Source: Candidatus Nitrotoga sp. HW29
GTDB lineage: Bacteria; Pseudomonadota; Gammaproteobacteria; Burkholderiales; Gallionellaceae
Reading direction: 5' to 3'
Assembly: GCF_924101635.2 (NCBI RefSeq)
Contig: NZ_CAKMAA020000008.1
Location: forward strand, 1 to 49,229
Length of the DNA stretch: 49,229 nt
Part shown: in pieces, positions 16,869-24,945 of the stretch
Position numbering within the stretch: the stretch's first letter is position 1
Layout: every line of letters begins with the position of its first letter
Notes under the pieces: model-generated
What the model was told of the DNA's origin: nothing
Databases searched by the model: none
What the model saw: the letters and a program-made list of their open reading frames with translations, nothing else
Program-made: the position numbers and the translations under genes

Positions 16869-19607
16869 ATGAAAACATTGCTGCTGGTTGATGGCTCGTC
16901 TTATCTTTATCGCGCATTTCATGCAATGCCTGATCTGCGCAGCCCGCATGGTGAGCCAACCGGGGCCATCTATGGTGTGCTTAACATGTTACGCCGCTTG
17001 CGCGCCGATTACCCGGCAGATTATAGCGCCTGCGTATTCGACGCCAAAGGTAAAACCTTCCGCGATGATTTATATGCCGACTACAAAGCGCATCGCCTTG
17101 CCATGCCTGAGGCGCTTGCCGCACAAATCGCACCACTGCATCAGCTTATTGCCGCCTCCGGCTGGAATATTTTGACGATTGATGGGGTGGAAGCGGACGA
17201 TGTGATTGGTACACTGGCACAACAGGCAACAGTGGGTGGCGCACGCTGTATTATTTCCACCGGCGACAAAGACCTTACGCAACTGGTAAACAGCCAAGTG
17301 CAACTGGTTAACACCATGAGTAATGAAACGCTGGACGAAGCGGGTGTATTGGCTAAATTTGGTTTACCGCCGGAACGCATCGTCGATTACCTTACTTTAA
17401 CCGGCGACACGGTAGATAACGTGCCGGGTGTGCCCAAGGTCGGCCCCAAGACAGCTGTCAAATGGTTAACGCAATATGGCACGTTGGATAATTTAATGGC
17501 CCACGCACACGAAATTTCCGGCGTGGTGGGGGACAATCTGCGCAACGCGCTGGATTGGTTGCCACAAGGCCGCATACTAATTACCGTAAAGTGCGATGTA
17601 GAATTGCCCGTACATTTTGATGAATTGGTAGCGCCGCCACCGGACAACGCGCAACTTCGCCCCCTGTTTGAACGTTGTGGTTTCAAAAGTTGGCTACGCG
17701 AATTGTCTCCTGCCGCACCTTTGCCCTCAGCAAAACAAGTTGGGGAAGAGGATGGAATGCGGCAAGCCAGTATGTTTGTCGAAGAAGCACCTGTACCTGC
17801 CCCGGCACATTACGAAACGATCCTGACGGAAACGCAACTTGACACGTGGCTGGAAAAAATCCGGCAAGCCGAATTAGTGAGCATACACACTGAAACTACC
17901 GTATTAGACATGATGACCGCCCAGTTGGTGGGCATCTCATTTGCCACCCAACCGCATCAAGCAGCCTATCTGCCGCTCGCCCATCATTACCCCGGGGCAC
18001 CGGATCAACTCAGCCGTGAGCACGCACTATTAAAACTCAAACCGTGGCTCGAAAACGCACAGCATAAAAAGCTTGGACACGATCTCAAATATGATCAACA
18101 CATCTTTGCCAATCATGCTATTCAGCTTGCGGGCATTGCCGAGGACACATTATTGCAATCTTATGTGTTGGAAAGCCACAAATCGCATGACTTGAATAGC
18201 CTTGCGCTGCGACATCTCGGCGTAAAAACGATCAACTATTCTGAAATTGCGGGCAAGGGTGCGAAACAAATCTGCTTTGATCAAGTGGATTTGGCAACCG
18301 CTACACGCTATGCAGCAGAAAATGCCGATATCATCCTGCAACTGCATCAAACACTGATGCCGCAGATCAGGATGCAAGGTAAGTTGGATGAGGTGTACCG
18401 CAATATAGAATTACCCGCACGACAAGTGTTATATGTCATGGAGCGTAATGGTGTATTGGTAGATAGCGTCAAGCTGGCAGGACAGAGCCGCGAACTGGGC
18501 GAGAAACTCATTAATATTGAAACGCAGGCACACGCTGCGGCAGGGCAACCATTTAATCTCAACTCGCCCAAGCAAATCCAGGAAATTCTGTTCGATAAAC
18601 TCGGTTTACCGGTCAAGAAAAAAACCCCCAGCGGCACGCCCTCCACTGACGAAGAGGTATTGCAGGAACTGGCGCTGGATTACCCGCTACCCAAACTCCT
18701 GCTTGAATATCGTGGTATGGCAAAGCTTAAATCTACTTATACCGACAAGCTGCCGCAAGTGATGAATCGCGAAACCGGGCGCGTGCATACCAGCTACGCG
18801 CAGGCTGTGGCAGTAACAGGACGATTGGCCTCCAGCGATCCCAATTTGCAGAACATTCCTGTGCGTACAACGGAAGGGCGCCGCATTCGCGAAGCGTTCA
18901 TCGCGCCACCCGGTAGTCGCATCGTTTCTGCCGACTATTCGCAAATTGAATTACGCATCATGGCACACCTGTCTGGTGACCAAGGCTTGCTCAGGGCATT
19001 CGCAAATGCCGAGGACATTCATCGCGCCACTGCGGCAGAAGTTTTTTCCACTCCGTTAGACACAGTGAGTAATGAGCAACGTCGTTATGCCAAAGTCATC
19101 AACTTCGGCCTTATTTACGGCATGTCTGCCTTCGGTTTGGCGTCTCAACTCAATATCGAGCGTAGCGCCGCGCAGCAATATATTGATCTCTATTTCATGC
19201 GTTATCCCGGCGTGGCCGACTACATGCAGCGCACGCGCCAGCAGGCCAAACAGCAAGGTTACGTGGAAACGGTGTTCGGCCGCAGATTGTGGTTGCCGGA
19301 AATTAACGGTGGCAACGGTATGCGCCGCCAAGCTGCCGAACGGGCCGCCATTAATGCGCCCATGCAGGGCACTGCAGCAGATTTAATCAAGCTGGCAATG
19401 GCCGCGGTGCAAAATTGGATAGAGCGCGAACACATTCATACGCGACTTATCATGCAAGTTCATGATGAACTGGTGCTCGAAGTGCCAGCAAATGAATTGG
19501 CGCGGGTAAAAGAAAATCTTCCCGGGCTAATGTGCCACGTAGCCGAGCTGAAGGTACCGCTTGAAGTGGGGCTGGGCGAAGGTGAGAACTGGGAAGCGGC
19601 GCATTGA
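16869..19607 (+). CDS. polA: DNA polymerase I with altered proofreading motif I
   Basis: 912 residues. The N-terminal 5' nuclease domain (1 to about 290) starts LLLVDGSSYLYRAFHA. The 3'-5' exonuclease-like domain spans about 310-510. The polymerase domain follows with DYSQIELRIMAH and QVHDELVLEV. Aligned by eye with E. coli Pol I, exonuclease motif I (FDTET) reads IHTET: the first catalytic Asp (E. coli D355) is His340 here, codon CAC at 17886-17888. The Glu two residues on, the Asp of LKYD, and the Tyr and Asp of YAAENAD are all kept. The protein fills Okazaki gaps and acts in repair; proofreading may be weakened. No terminator with a T tract follows. Confidence 0.96.
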   Translation: MKTLLLVDGSSYLYRAFHAMPDLRSPHGEPTGAIYGVLNMLRRLRADYPADYSACVFDAKGKTFRDDLYADYKAHRLAMPEALAAQIAPLHQLIAASGWNILTIDGVEADDVIGTLAQQATVGGARCIISTGDKDLTQLVNSQVQLVNTMSNETLDEAGVLAKFGLPPERIVDYLTLTGDTVDNVPGVPKVGPKTAVKWLTQYGTLDNLMAHAHEISGVVGDNLRNALDWLPQGRILITVKCDVELPVHFDELVAPPPDNAQLRPLFERCGFKSWLRELSPAAPLPSAKQVGEEDGMRQASMFVEEAPVPAPAHYETILTETQLDTWLEKIRQAELVSIHTETTVLDMMTAQLVGISFATQPHQAAYLPLAHHYPGAPDQLSREHALLKLKPWLENAQHKKLGHDLKYDQHIFANHAIQLAGIAEDTLLQSYVLESHKSHDLNSLALRHLGVKTINYSEIAGKGAKQICFDQVDLATATRYAAENADIILQLHQTLMPQIRMQGKLDEVYRNIELPARQVLYVMERNGVLVDSVKLAGQSRELGEKLINIETQAHAAAGQPFNLNSPKQIQEILFDKLGLPVKKKTPSGTPSTDEEVLQELALDYPLPKLLLEYRGMAKLKSTYTDKLPQVMNRETGRVHTSYAQAVAVTGRLASSDPNLQNIPVRTTEGRRIREAFIAPPGSRIVSADYSQIELRIMAHLSGDQGLLRAFANAEDIHRATAAEVFSTPLDTVSNEQRRYAKVINFGLIYGMSAFGLASQLNIERSAAQQYIDLYFMRYPGVADYMQRTRQQAKQQGYVETVFGRRLWLPEINGGNGMRRQAAERAAINAPMQGTAADLIKLAMAAVQNWIEREHIHTRLIMQVHDELVLEVPANELARVKENLPGLMCHVAELKVPLEVGLGEGENWEAAH

Positions 19608-19813
19608 ACATGCTTTGTTGTTGATGGCAGAAGCGCCAAGAAAAGACGCCCTCATTTGCTATTCTGATGATCGTGATGTCTCCGAACACCTGCAAGCGAC
19701 CGATGCTAATTATTAGCTGCTCTGATCGTTCACCTAATATCCGGTTCTCGCAAGTGTAAGAACGGTATCTGGGTGAGACAGACGAGGAAGTAGAGGATTA
19801 TGGAGAGCGAGAG

Positions 19814-19843
19814 AGGTTGGGCTTCATTTAATCAGCCCAACCT
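19814..19843. repeat. Dispersed palindromic repeat, copy 1
   Basis: Perfect inverted repeat AGGTTGGGCT / AGCCCAACCT with a 10-base loop, between the convergent polA and DUF1566-like genes. There is no T tract on either side. A diverged copy with the same loop start (GGGCTTCATTT) lies at 22391-22418. The sequence type GGTTGGGCT...AGCCCAACC resembles intergenic palindromes common in many proteobacteria. It may act as a bidirectional terminator or an RNA stabiliser. The 242-base gap 19608-19849 holds nothing else that I recognise. Confidence 0.65.
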
Positions 19844-19849
19844 TGCGTG

Positions 19850-20320
19850 TTACTTTACACAAGACACGTGGCTGACGCCGTTTTCGTCACCATAGTTAGC
19901 GATGCCGCCATCCAGGTTGACGATAAACTGGAAGCCAACAACAGTGCCGGGTGTGGATGACCAAACGTCGTACAGCGTCCAACCCTGAGTACGTAGCGTT
20001 GAAACATTACTGTGGAAAATAAGATCATGACGAACACCTGGCGTACTTCCATCATACCGACTGAGTGCGACCAGTTCATCTTTGGTTGGCAGACGCCATT
20101 TGTATCCCAGTGCCGTGGATGATGAGCAAATATCCTTAGCTTCAGCCAAGGTGGCGGTGGTGGTTGTAATGGGTGCCCAAGTCAGTCCACCCTGAATGAT
20201 GTAACCGGGAGGTAATTTTGCCGGTGCGGCGCTTGGCACTGCAGTTTTTTCCAGTGAATCCGCTGATGCAACATTCAAGGTTAACAACAAGGCGGTCAAA
20301 GTTATGATCAGTTTTTTCAT
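19850..20320 (-). CDS. Secreted DUF1566/Lcl-domain protein
   Basis: A 156-residue protein with a signal peptide (MKKLIITLTALLLTLNVASAD) and a C-terminal domain of the DUF1566 type: GGLTWAPI, then AKDICSSSTALGYKWRLPTKDEL, with two cysteines that could form a disulfide (the first, and VSCVK at the end), and WSSTPGTVVGF. The WRLPT signature is typical of these C-type-lectin-like modules found in secreted and surface proteins. I start at the ATG at 20320 because it opens the signal peptide; an upstream in-frame ATG adds 14 residues of no clear kind. The ligand is unknown. It is downstream of sorAB but separated by 150 bases. Confidence 0.65.
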   Translation of the reverse strand: MKKLIITLTALLLTLNVASADSLEKTAVPSAAPAKLPPGYIIQGGLTWAPITTTTATLAEAKDICSSSTALGYKWRLPTKDELVALSRYDGSTPGVRHDLIFHSNVSTLRTQGWTLYDVWSSTPGTVVGFQFIVNLDGGIANYGDENGVSHVSCVK

Positions 20321-20472
20321 GGAGTATTGAGTATTTGTGAATTGCCGAATAGTACGCCTCATGCATCCTTAGGACAAGGATGTATGTATCAAAAAATGGG
20401 GTTGCCCATGCAACTTGTCAGTGTTTGGTATTAATTCAGATATCCAATCGGTGGCATTAAAATCAAGATAAA

Positions 20473-20802
20473 TCAATTACCGCTGCTACGTTCGGCACCA
20501 TAGGTTTTGACCAGATAGTCGACGATTGCAGGGATATCTTCGTCGGCAATTTTCGCGCCAAATGGCACCTTCATTTTCTTGACGGTGGCTTCCCAATAGC
20601 TACGCGGCGACGCGGGCGGCTGTGACTGGATATAATGAACCGAGTGGCAAATTATGCAATTGCGTTGGGCCAGCACGTAGCCGGGTAACTCACTTGGTTT
20701 GAAGGCGGCAGTTTCAGCCGGTAGTTGGATATCTAGGGCGGTTGCAGCGTAAGGTGCAAGAGCACTGGCTATCAGCAACATGCGAATCAGGGCGTATTTC
20801 AT
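20473..20802 (-). CDS. sorB: Monohaem cytochrome c subunit of sulfite dehydrogenase
   Basis: 109 residues: a signal peptide to about residue 22, then a small class I cytochrome c domain with the haem-attachment motif CIICH (Cys49, Cys52, His53) and a candidate Met axial ligand in KKMKVPFG. The ATG at 20802 has AAGGAG upstream and follows the sorA stop by 10 bases. With SorA it would oxidise sulfite to sulfate in the periplasm and pass electrons to the respiratory chain. The single haem and partner type fit SorB rather than the dihaem SoxD. The haem would be attached by the Ccm system, part of which is encoded at 41.1-45.3 kb. Confidence 0.8.
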   Translation of the reverse strand: MKYALIRMLLIASALAPYAATALDIQLPAETAAFKPSELPGYVLAQRNCIICHSVHYIQSQPPASPRSYWEATVKKMKVPFGAKIADEDIPAIVDYLVKTYGAERSSGN

Positions 20803-20812
20803 GCTCTTCTCC

Positions 20813-22075
20813 TTAAACTGCAACGACGTGAGTCGATTCGACCACATTGCGCATATAGCCGTTAGGGTTTACCAATGGGCTGAGCGGTTGGCCCTGACCG
20901 ATCCAGTTGACTGCTCGCACCAGCAATTCGTGGTTTCCCTTATTTTTTGGCGTGAACGCCACGCTCCATTCGCGAAAGGAATGCTTGCCCAGATTCTTGC
21001 CCAATTGAGCGGTCTGCCAGTTCTTGCCACCGTCGGGCGAAAATGCAACCTCGGTCACGCCGTACCCGCCATCAAAGGCGATTCCGCGTACGATGACCTG
21101 GCGTCCGCTCTTGATTTGCATGCCATTGGTCAGGCTGGTTATGAACGAGCGTACGTTCATGCGGTTGATCGGCGTAGTCTTGACAGATTCTTTTCCCGGC
21201 TCGATGCAGGCGCACGGATTATCCGGAATGCGATAGGCCTTGCCCATCCAGAAGCCATCGAATACCTTGCCGGTTACCGTAATATCGGACACGTGTTTTA
21301 CCCAATAAGTGCCGTAGTAACCGGGGACAACCAGCCGCACCGGATAGCCGTTCAGCAGAGGAAGGTCGGCGCCGTTCATTTGCCACGCCAGCATCACCTC
21401 ACCGTCGAGTGCGTGATCAATATTCAGTGCCTTGATGAAATCGGGCACATTACCCAAGGGCGGCGCGTCGAGGCCGTTGAATGTGACCTGCATCGAACCA
21501 GCTTTCACGCCTGATTTTTCCAGCACTTTGCGCAACGGAATGCCGGTCCAGCGCGCATTACCCATGGCGCCATTCGAAAGCTGGCTGCCGTTGACGCGCG
21601 GCGTAAGGTGGCCCCGGCTGTTACCGGAACACTGGTTGACGGCGACCAGATCGACCGCATCAGCCATTTGCTTGAGGTCGGCAAGCGACAAATCGAGCGG
21701 TGTGCTGACGTTGCCGCCGATGCGCAACCGATAGGTCGACGCATCGATCGAGGTAGGGATGCCGCTCCAGTGATAGCGCACGAAGAACGCGTCGTTGGGT
21801 GTAATCGCCCCTTCATTGAATACGCTGAATGGGGTTTCCAGCTGTGGCGGGCGAGCTGTGAGTACAATGAGGGGACGTTTTTGCGGGTATGCGACGAGCT
21901 CCCGTTCACCATTTTCAAACGGCAGCGTGACGCGACCGGATTCACCGGCAAATGCTTTCAGTGCGGTGCTGCCGAATGCGCTTGCAGCGCCCAAAGTACC
22001 CGCTTGCCTGAGAAACCTGAGAAAGGCACGCCGCTGTAATGCATCCGCTGTCAATGTTAAAGTAGGCTTCACCAT
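20813..22075 (-). CDS. sorA: Molybdopterin sulfite:cytochrome c oxidoreductase catalytic subunit
   Basis: 420 residues with a Tat-type signal (QRRAFLRFLRQAG) for export of the folded molybdenum enzyme. The sulfite-oxidase fold is shown by the Moco-ligating Cys149 in VNQCSGNSRG, the sulfite-binding region WTGIPLRKVLEKSG, and a C-terminal Ig-like dimerisation domain (VTEVAFSPDGGKNWQTAQLG). The sorB cytochrome gene follows directly, as in SorAB enzymes; no sox genes are present, so SoxC is less likely. GGAGAT precedes the ATG at 22075. The gene pair would let the cell use or detoxify sulfite. Confidence 0.85.
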   Translation of the reverse strand: MVKPTLTLTADALQRRAFLRFLRQAGTLGAASAFGSTALKAFAGESGRVTLPFENGERELVAYPQKRPLIVLTARPPQLETPFSVFNEGAITPNDAFFVRYHWSGIPTSIDASTYRLRIGGNVSTPLDLSLADLKQMADAVDLVAVNQCSGNSRGHLTPRVNGSQLSNGAMGNARWTGIPLRKVLEKSGVKAGSMQVTFNGLDAPPLGNVPDFIKALNIDHALDGEVMLAWQMNGADLPLLNGYPVRLVVPGYYGTYWVKHVSDITVTGKVFDGFWMGKAYRIPDNPCACIEPGKESVKTTPINRMNVRSFITSLTNGMQIKSGRQVIVRGIAFDGGYGVTEVAFSPDGGKNWQTAQLGKNLGKHSFREWSVAFTPKNKGNHELLVRAVNWIGQGQPLSPLVNPNGYMRNVVESTHVVAV

Positions 22076-22167
22076 GTCGATCTCCGTTATGGTTATTCAA
22101 TCGGTCAACGCACACTGCTGTTGCCGAGTATAGCGAAAATTTTGATTTCGGCTGTATGTGATTTGTA

Positions 22168-22287
22168 ATGGGCGATGCGATCATGAGCGCTGCTATTTTA
22201 TTTAGTATGGCGCTTGGCCTGCAAGCACCTTGGCTGGTGAACGATATTTGTTTGTTACAAAGTTCGTTAGGTTGGATACCTCGATGA
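22168..22287 (+). pseudogene. Remnant of a transposase N-terminus (ISL3-like)
   Basis: A 39-codon open frame from the ATG at 22168 contains SAAILFSMALGLQAPWLVNDI, which looks like the conserved start of ISL3-family transposases (LF..ALGLQ.PW.V..). The match stops after about 30 residues. A shifted frame near 22265 continues with RLDTSMTY, reminiscent of the following RLDI segment, and then stops. No downstream zinc-finger or catalytic part and no terminal inverted repeats are seen. I read it as a decayed insertion-sequence fragment in the 372-base gap between sorA and the minus-strand gene at 22448. The family call is from memory of the pattern. Confidence 0.45.
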
Positions 22288-22390
22288 CATATTTGAAATG
22301 AACTGCAGATTACTCTGGTAGATGCAGAGAATGGCAGCATTGGATTGGGGTGGTCAAATAGGTGACGGAGTAAATGGTAAGCGGTGATAT

Positions 22391-22418
22391 GGTGGGCTTC
22401 ATTTCATTCAGTCCAACC
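22391..22418. repeat. Dispersed palindromic repeat, copy 2 (diverged)
   Basis: GGTGGGCTTCATTTCATTC with AGTCCAACC matches copy 1 at 19814-19843 in arms and loop, with a few changes that weaken the stem. As with copy 1, it lies just past the stop codon of a minus-strand gene, here the one ending at 22448. Confidence 0.55.
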
Positions 22419-22447
22419 GAGCTAGTATATGTAGAATGTGTTGAATC

Positions 22448-22945
22448 TTACTTGATGATTCGAGGTTTAACGGCTTTTGATTTTTTAGCAGGTTGAACTA
22501 CAACCTCTTGTGTAGCAGCTACTTTAATCAGTATGTGAGGGCCAGTAATTTCCCCTTCCTCTGTCGTTGCCACAAGCCTCAGCATAGTAGGCTTTTCAAT
22601 AACAAATGGAGAAAATACGATTACCGTATTGAGGTTTATTCGCGTGGAGGTTTTATCAGAAATCTGACTCGATCCTGTAATGCCTTTAATGTCTTCTTTT
22701 GGAATATCCATTCGAGCCAATTCAACGTCATCGTCCTGAATGACCCGAATCACAAGTGATTTGAAAGGTCTTTCTTTTGGGGTCGAAACCGAAACAGATA
22801 CACATAATTTTGGCATCACAACGGGCGTTATCTGAACAATGAGTTCACCTTGGTAACACCCCATATAAGACAATTTACTGCCTACCTCGTGTCGGATATC
22901 GTCGCAAAAGATTGCCGATATAAAACGATCATCATTCTTTTTCAT
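22448..22945 (-). CDS. Uncharacterised protein, third gene of a toxin-antitoxin operon
   Basis: 165 residues. No signal peptide or membrane segment. It begins with a conserved-looking block, FISAIFCDDIRHEVGSKLSYMGCYQGEL, followed by beta-rich sequence and a Lys-rich tail (QPAKKSKAVKPRIIK). The opening block recalls a family of small bacterial proteins that I think is DUF6941, but I am not certain. Its ATG overlaps the stop of the antitoxin gene as ATGA, so it is translated from the toxin-antitoxin message. It could be an accessory factor or passenger; no function can be read from the sequence. It ends just before a dispersed palindrome. Confidence 0.6.
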   Translation of the reverse strand: MKKNDDRFISAIFCDDIRHEVGSKLSYMGCYQGELIVQITPVVMPKLCVSVSVSTPKERPFKSLVIRVIQDDDVELARMDIPKEDIKGITGSSQISDKTSTRINLNTVIVFSPFVIEKPTMLRLVATTEEGEITGPHILIKVAATQEVVVQPAKKSKAVKPRIIK

Positions 22946-23406
22946 TGCTCATTCTCAGGTGAAATTGCTTCCACAACTCTCGCTACTGGCACACCAAGTG
23001 CTCTAGCAATTTTAATTATTGTGCTGATTTGTGGATCGACATTGCCAAGCTCAAGTCGGGCGATATAAGACTGGCTTGTACTGGCTCGTTTAGCGAGCTC
23101 TGCTTGCGACCAGCCTTTTTGAAGGCGAAGCAGCGCAATTGCCGGCGGTTGGTTATGGTAAAAAGATTTAGCTACCCATTGCCGACCTTTAGCAATCGCT
23201 TCCGCTGCCTCGTTTGATTGTTCAAACTCGGCAACCAAATCATCAATATCGATGGCGCCGGCAATTTTTGAAGGCTTTGCGGGAACAGGGAATTCCGCGT
23301 AAATCACATTACACGGTGCTGTACTGGTCGGTCGCTCCTCAAAAACCTTAGTAGGTAGTAATTCCAAGGTCTCTGTAGGCTTTAAGGATGCGGATTGTGG
23401 CTTCAT
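22942..23406 (-). CDS. XRE-family antitoxin (HigA-like)
   Basis: 154 residues from the ATG at 23406. The C-terminal half is a Cro/CI-type helix-turn-helix (about 87-140) with GWSQAELAKRASTSQSYIARLE and LGVPVARVVEAI. The N-terminal 70 residues are polar and Pro-rich (LLPTKVFEERPTSTAP), then acidic (IDDLVAEFEQSNEAAEA), and could neutralise the toxin. The start lies 59 bases inside the upstream toxin gene, so the two are strongly coupled; an upstream in-frame TTG at 23439 would lengthen the overlap. The toxin-first order matches higBA. The N-terminal extension is longer than in classic HigA. Autorepression of the operon is expected from the family. Confidence 0.75.
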   Translation of the reverse strand: MKPQSASLKPTETLELLPTKVFEERPTSTAPCNVIYAEFPVPAKPSKIAGAIDIDDLVAEFEQSNEAAEAIAKGRQWVAKSFYHNQPPAIALLRLQKGWSQAELAKRASTSQSYIARLELGNVDPQISTIIKIARALGVPVARVVEAISPENEQ

Positions 23407-23755
23407 GATCTTTTTTGTATTCAAAATCTCGATTAACAACGGCTAATACGTAGTATTGACGCGACTTTGGCGCATATGCATAGACTATTCGATAGCGCAA
23501 ACTACCTTTGGGTTCTGTCCAAATTTTCAATCGCCAAATATTAAATCCAACATTCCAAAACTCATACCACTTGCTCACGTGATAGATCGCAGAGTGGTCG
23601 GCTCCAAAATCATGGTCGAGCAACGAGTCAATGATTTTAGGGTCGTGCTTGGCCTGTTGAAGTAAAGCAGCTACTTTACCAGCCGCAGACCGATCACTCG
23701 CCATCAACAGCTTCAAGTCACGGACAGCATCAGGGTGAATTGTTAGTGTTGGCAC
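23348..23755 (-). CDS. RelE/HigB-superfamily toxin
   Basis: About 135 residues from a GTG at 23755; a TTG at 23764 is also in frame and neither has a good Shine-Dalgarno. The C-terminal part GSLRYRIVYAYAPKSRQYYVLAVVNRDFEYKKDH, ending in a helix with ATIRILKAYRDLG, fits the RelE/ParE superfamily of ribosome-dependent mRNA interferases and relatives. The Arg, Lys, Tyr and His residues there could be catalytic. The N-terminal helix pair (PDAVRDLKLLMASDRSAAGKVAALLQQ) is also typical. It heads an operon with the antitoxin and the 22448 gene. Whether it cleaves mRNA is inference. Confidence 0.65.
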   Translation of the reverse strand: MPTLTIHPDAVRDLKLLMASDRSAAGKVAALLQQAKHDPKIIDSLLDHDFGADHSAIYHVSKWYEFWNVGFNIWRLKIWTEPKGSLRYRIVYAYAPKSRQYYVLAVVNRDFEYKKDHEATIRILKAYRDLGITTY

Positions 23756-23764
23756 GATACCCAA

Positions 23765-24094
23765 TTAGGTATTGCTCGTCAAGTTGTTAGTTGGATAGGC
23801 TGAAAATGCCAGTGTCAGCAGTGCGTTTAAAGATGTCCGAACCATCACGTTACGTTGGTTGTCTATAAATGACGCGGGAGAATATTTCATTAGCGAATTT
23901 CATGTAGCGAAAGGGTAACATAGATGTGTGGCTCATTGCCTTAATCAATGATGCCGACTCTGATGCTTTCAATACTCTGCCTAAGGCGCATTGATACATC
24001 GAGGCATAGCCATTTTATATTTTTGCCACATACCAGTATCTGAAAATGGATACTATTTCACGGTAAACGACCACAATAGAAGACACTGGCCTTG
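23765..24094. other. 330-base gap upstream of the toxin gene
   Basis: Lies between the toxin-antitoxin operon and the rsmA stop, both on the minus strand, so it should hold the toxin operon promoter. I see no convincing -35/-10 pair, tRNA or terminator. Two minus-strand ORFs of about 41 and 49 codons are present but show no family feature or ribosome-binding site. Confidence 0.4.
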
Positions 24095-24856
24095 TTAAAT
24101 GCATTCATTAGTGATGCACGCGAACTCTGCCACCCCCAGGTTTTCCGCGCGTAACTGCGCATCTATTCCCAACCGAATGAAATCATCTTCCGTCAAATAG
24201 GCCTTTAGCGTGTTACGCAGGGTCTTGCGCCTTTGCCCGAAGGCTGCAGTGACAATTTGTGCAAATAAATTCTCGTTTTGCACCAGCATTTCGCTCGCTG
24301 GCAGCGGGATCATGCGCACGATGGCGGAATCCACTTTGGGTGAGGGACGGAAAGATTCAGGCGGAACGTCGAGCAACTTTTCCATATGGAAACGGTATTG
24401 CAGCATCACCGACAAGCGGCCATAGGCTGGGGTTGAGGGTTCAGCCACCATGCGTTCTACAACTTCGTTCTGCAACATAAAGTGCATGTCGTGTATGCGC
24501 TCGCAGTAGCCTGAGAAGTGGAACAGCAGCGGCGAAGAAATGTTATAGGGCAGATTGCCGACAATGCGCAAGGGCGCGGGCAATTGCGCCAGGTCAAATT
24601 TAAGGGCGTCTCCCGCATGGATGATCAGCTTATCCTGCGGATAGTCTTTTTTCAGGTGAGTGATGATGTCGCGATCGATCTCCACTACATGCAGTTTATT
24701 AAGCCGCTGCAGCAAAGGACGGGTCAGCGCACCCAGGCCAGGGCCGATTTCAACCATGATATCCGCAGCTTCCGGGCGGATCGCTCGGACGATGTCAGCG
24801 ATGATTTGCTGATCTATCAGGAAATTTTGGCCGAACCTTTTACGTGCTGTATGCAT
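24095..24856 (-). CDS. rsmA: 16S rRNA (adenine1518-N6/adenine1519-N6)-dimethyltransferase
   Basis: KsgA/RsmA dimethylates two adjacent adenines in the 3' terminal helix of 16S rRNA late in 30S assembly. 253 residues. Motifs are [11 protein letters not shown] at the start, the SAM-binding [14 protein letters not shown], and the catalytic [14 protein letters not shown] (family NLPY). The C-terminal [12 protein letters not shown] belongs to the rRNA-binding domain. It is the last gene in the conserved order lptD-surA-pdxA-rsmA, 89 bases after pdxA. Absence of this enzyme gives kasugamycin resistance in other bacteria. Confidence 0.95.
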   Translation of the reverse strand: MHTARKRFGQNFLIDQQIIADIVRAIRPEAADIMVEIGPGLGALTRPLLQRLNKLHVVEIDRDIITHLKKDYPQDKLIIHAGDALKFDLAQLPAPLRIVGNLPYNISSPLLFHFSGYCERIHDMHFMLQNEVVERMVAEPSTPAYGRLSVMLQYRFHMEKLLDVPPESFRPSPKVDSAIVRMIPLPASEMLVQNENLFAQIVTAAFGQRRKTLRNTLKAYLTEDDFIRLGIDAQLRAENLGVAEFACITNECI

Positions 24857-24945
24857 TGGAGTACCAGAGAAGTCTCATTTCTGCGAAAGTGGAAATTCAG
24901 TCACAAAACTGGATCTCTGCTTCCGCGAGGATAATGGCTTCTCGA

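Noticed and set aside
20780-21514. 244-codon plus-strand frame opposite sorA and sorB
   Set aside because: Antisense to well-supported genes; no start signals.
23740-23830. Possible integron attC-like site near the toxin gene (TAAC/GTTAG core-like bases)
   Set aside because: Only partial core matches and no paired R', L', L'' and R'' boxes; no integrase in the window.
23765-23999. Two minus-strand ORFs of 41 and 49 codons upstream of the toxin gene
   Set aside because: No ribosome-binding site or family pattern. The 41-codon one ends directly before the toxin TTG and has a hydrophobic stretch, but this is not enough to call a gene.
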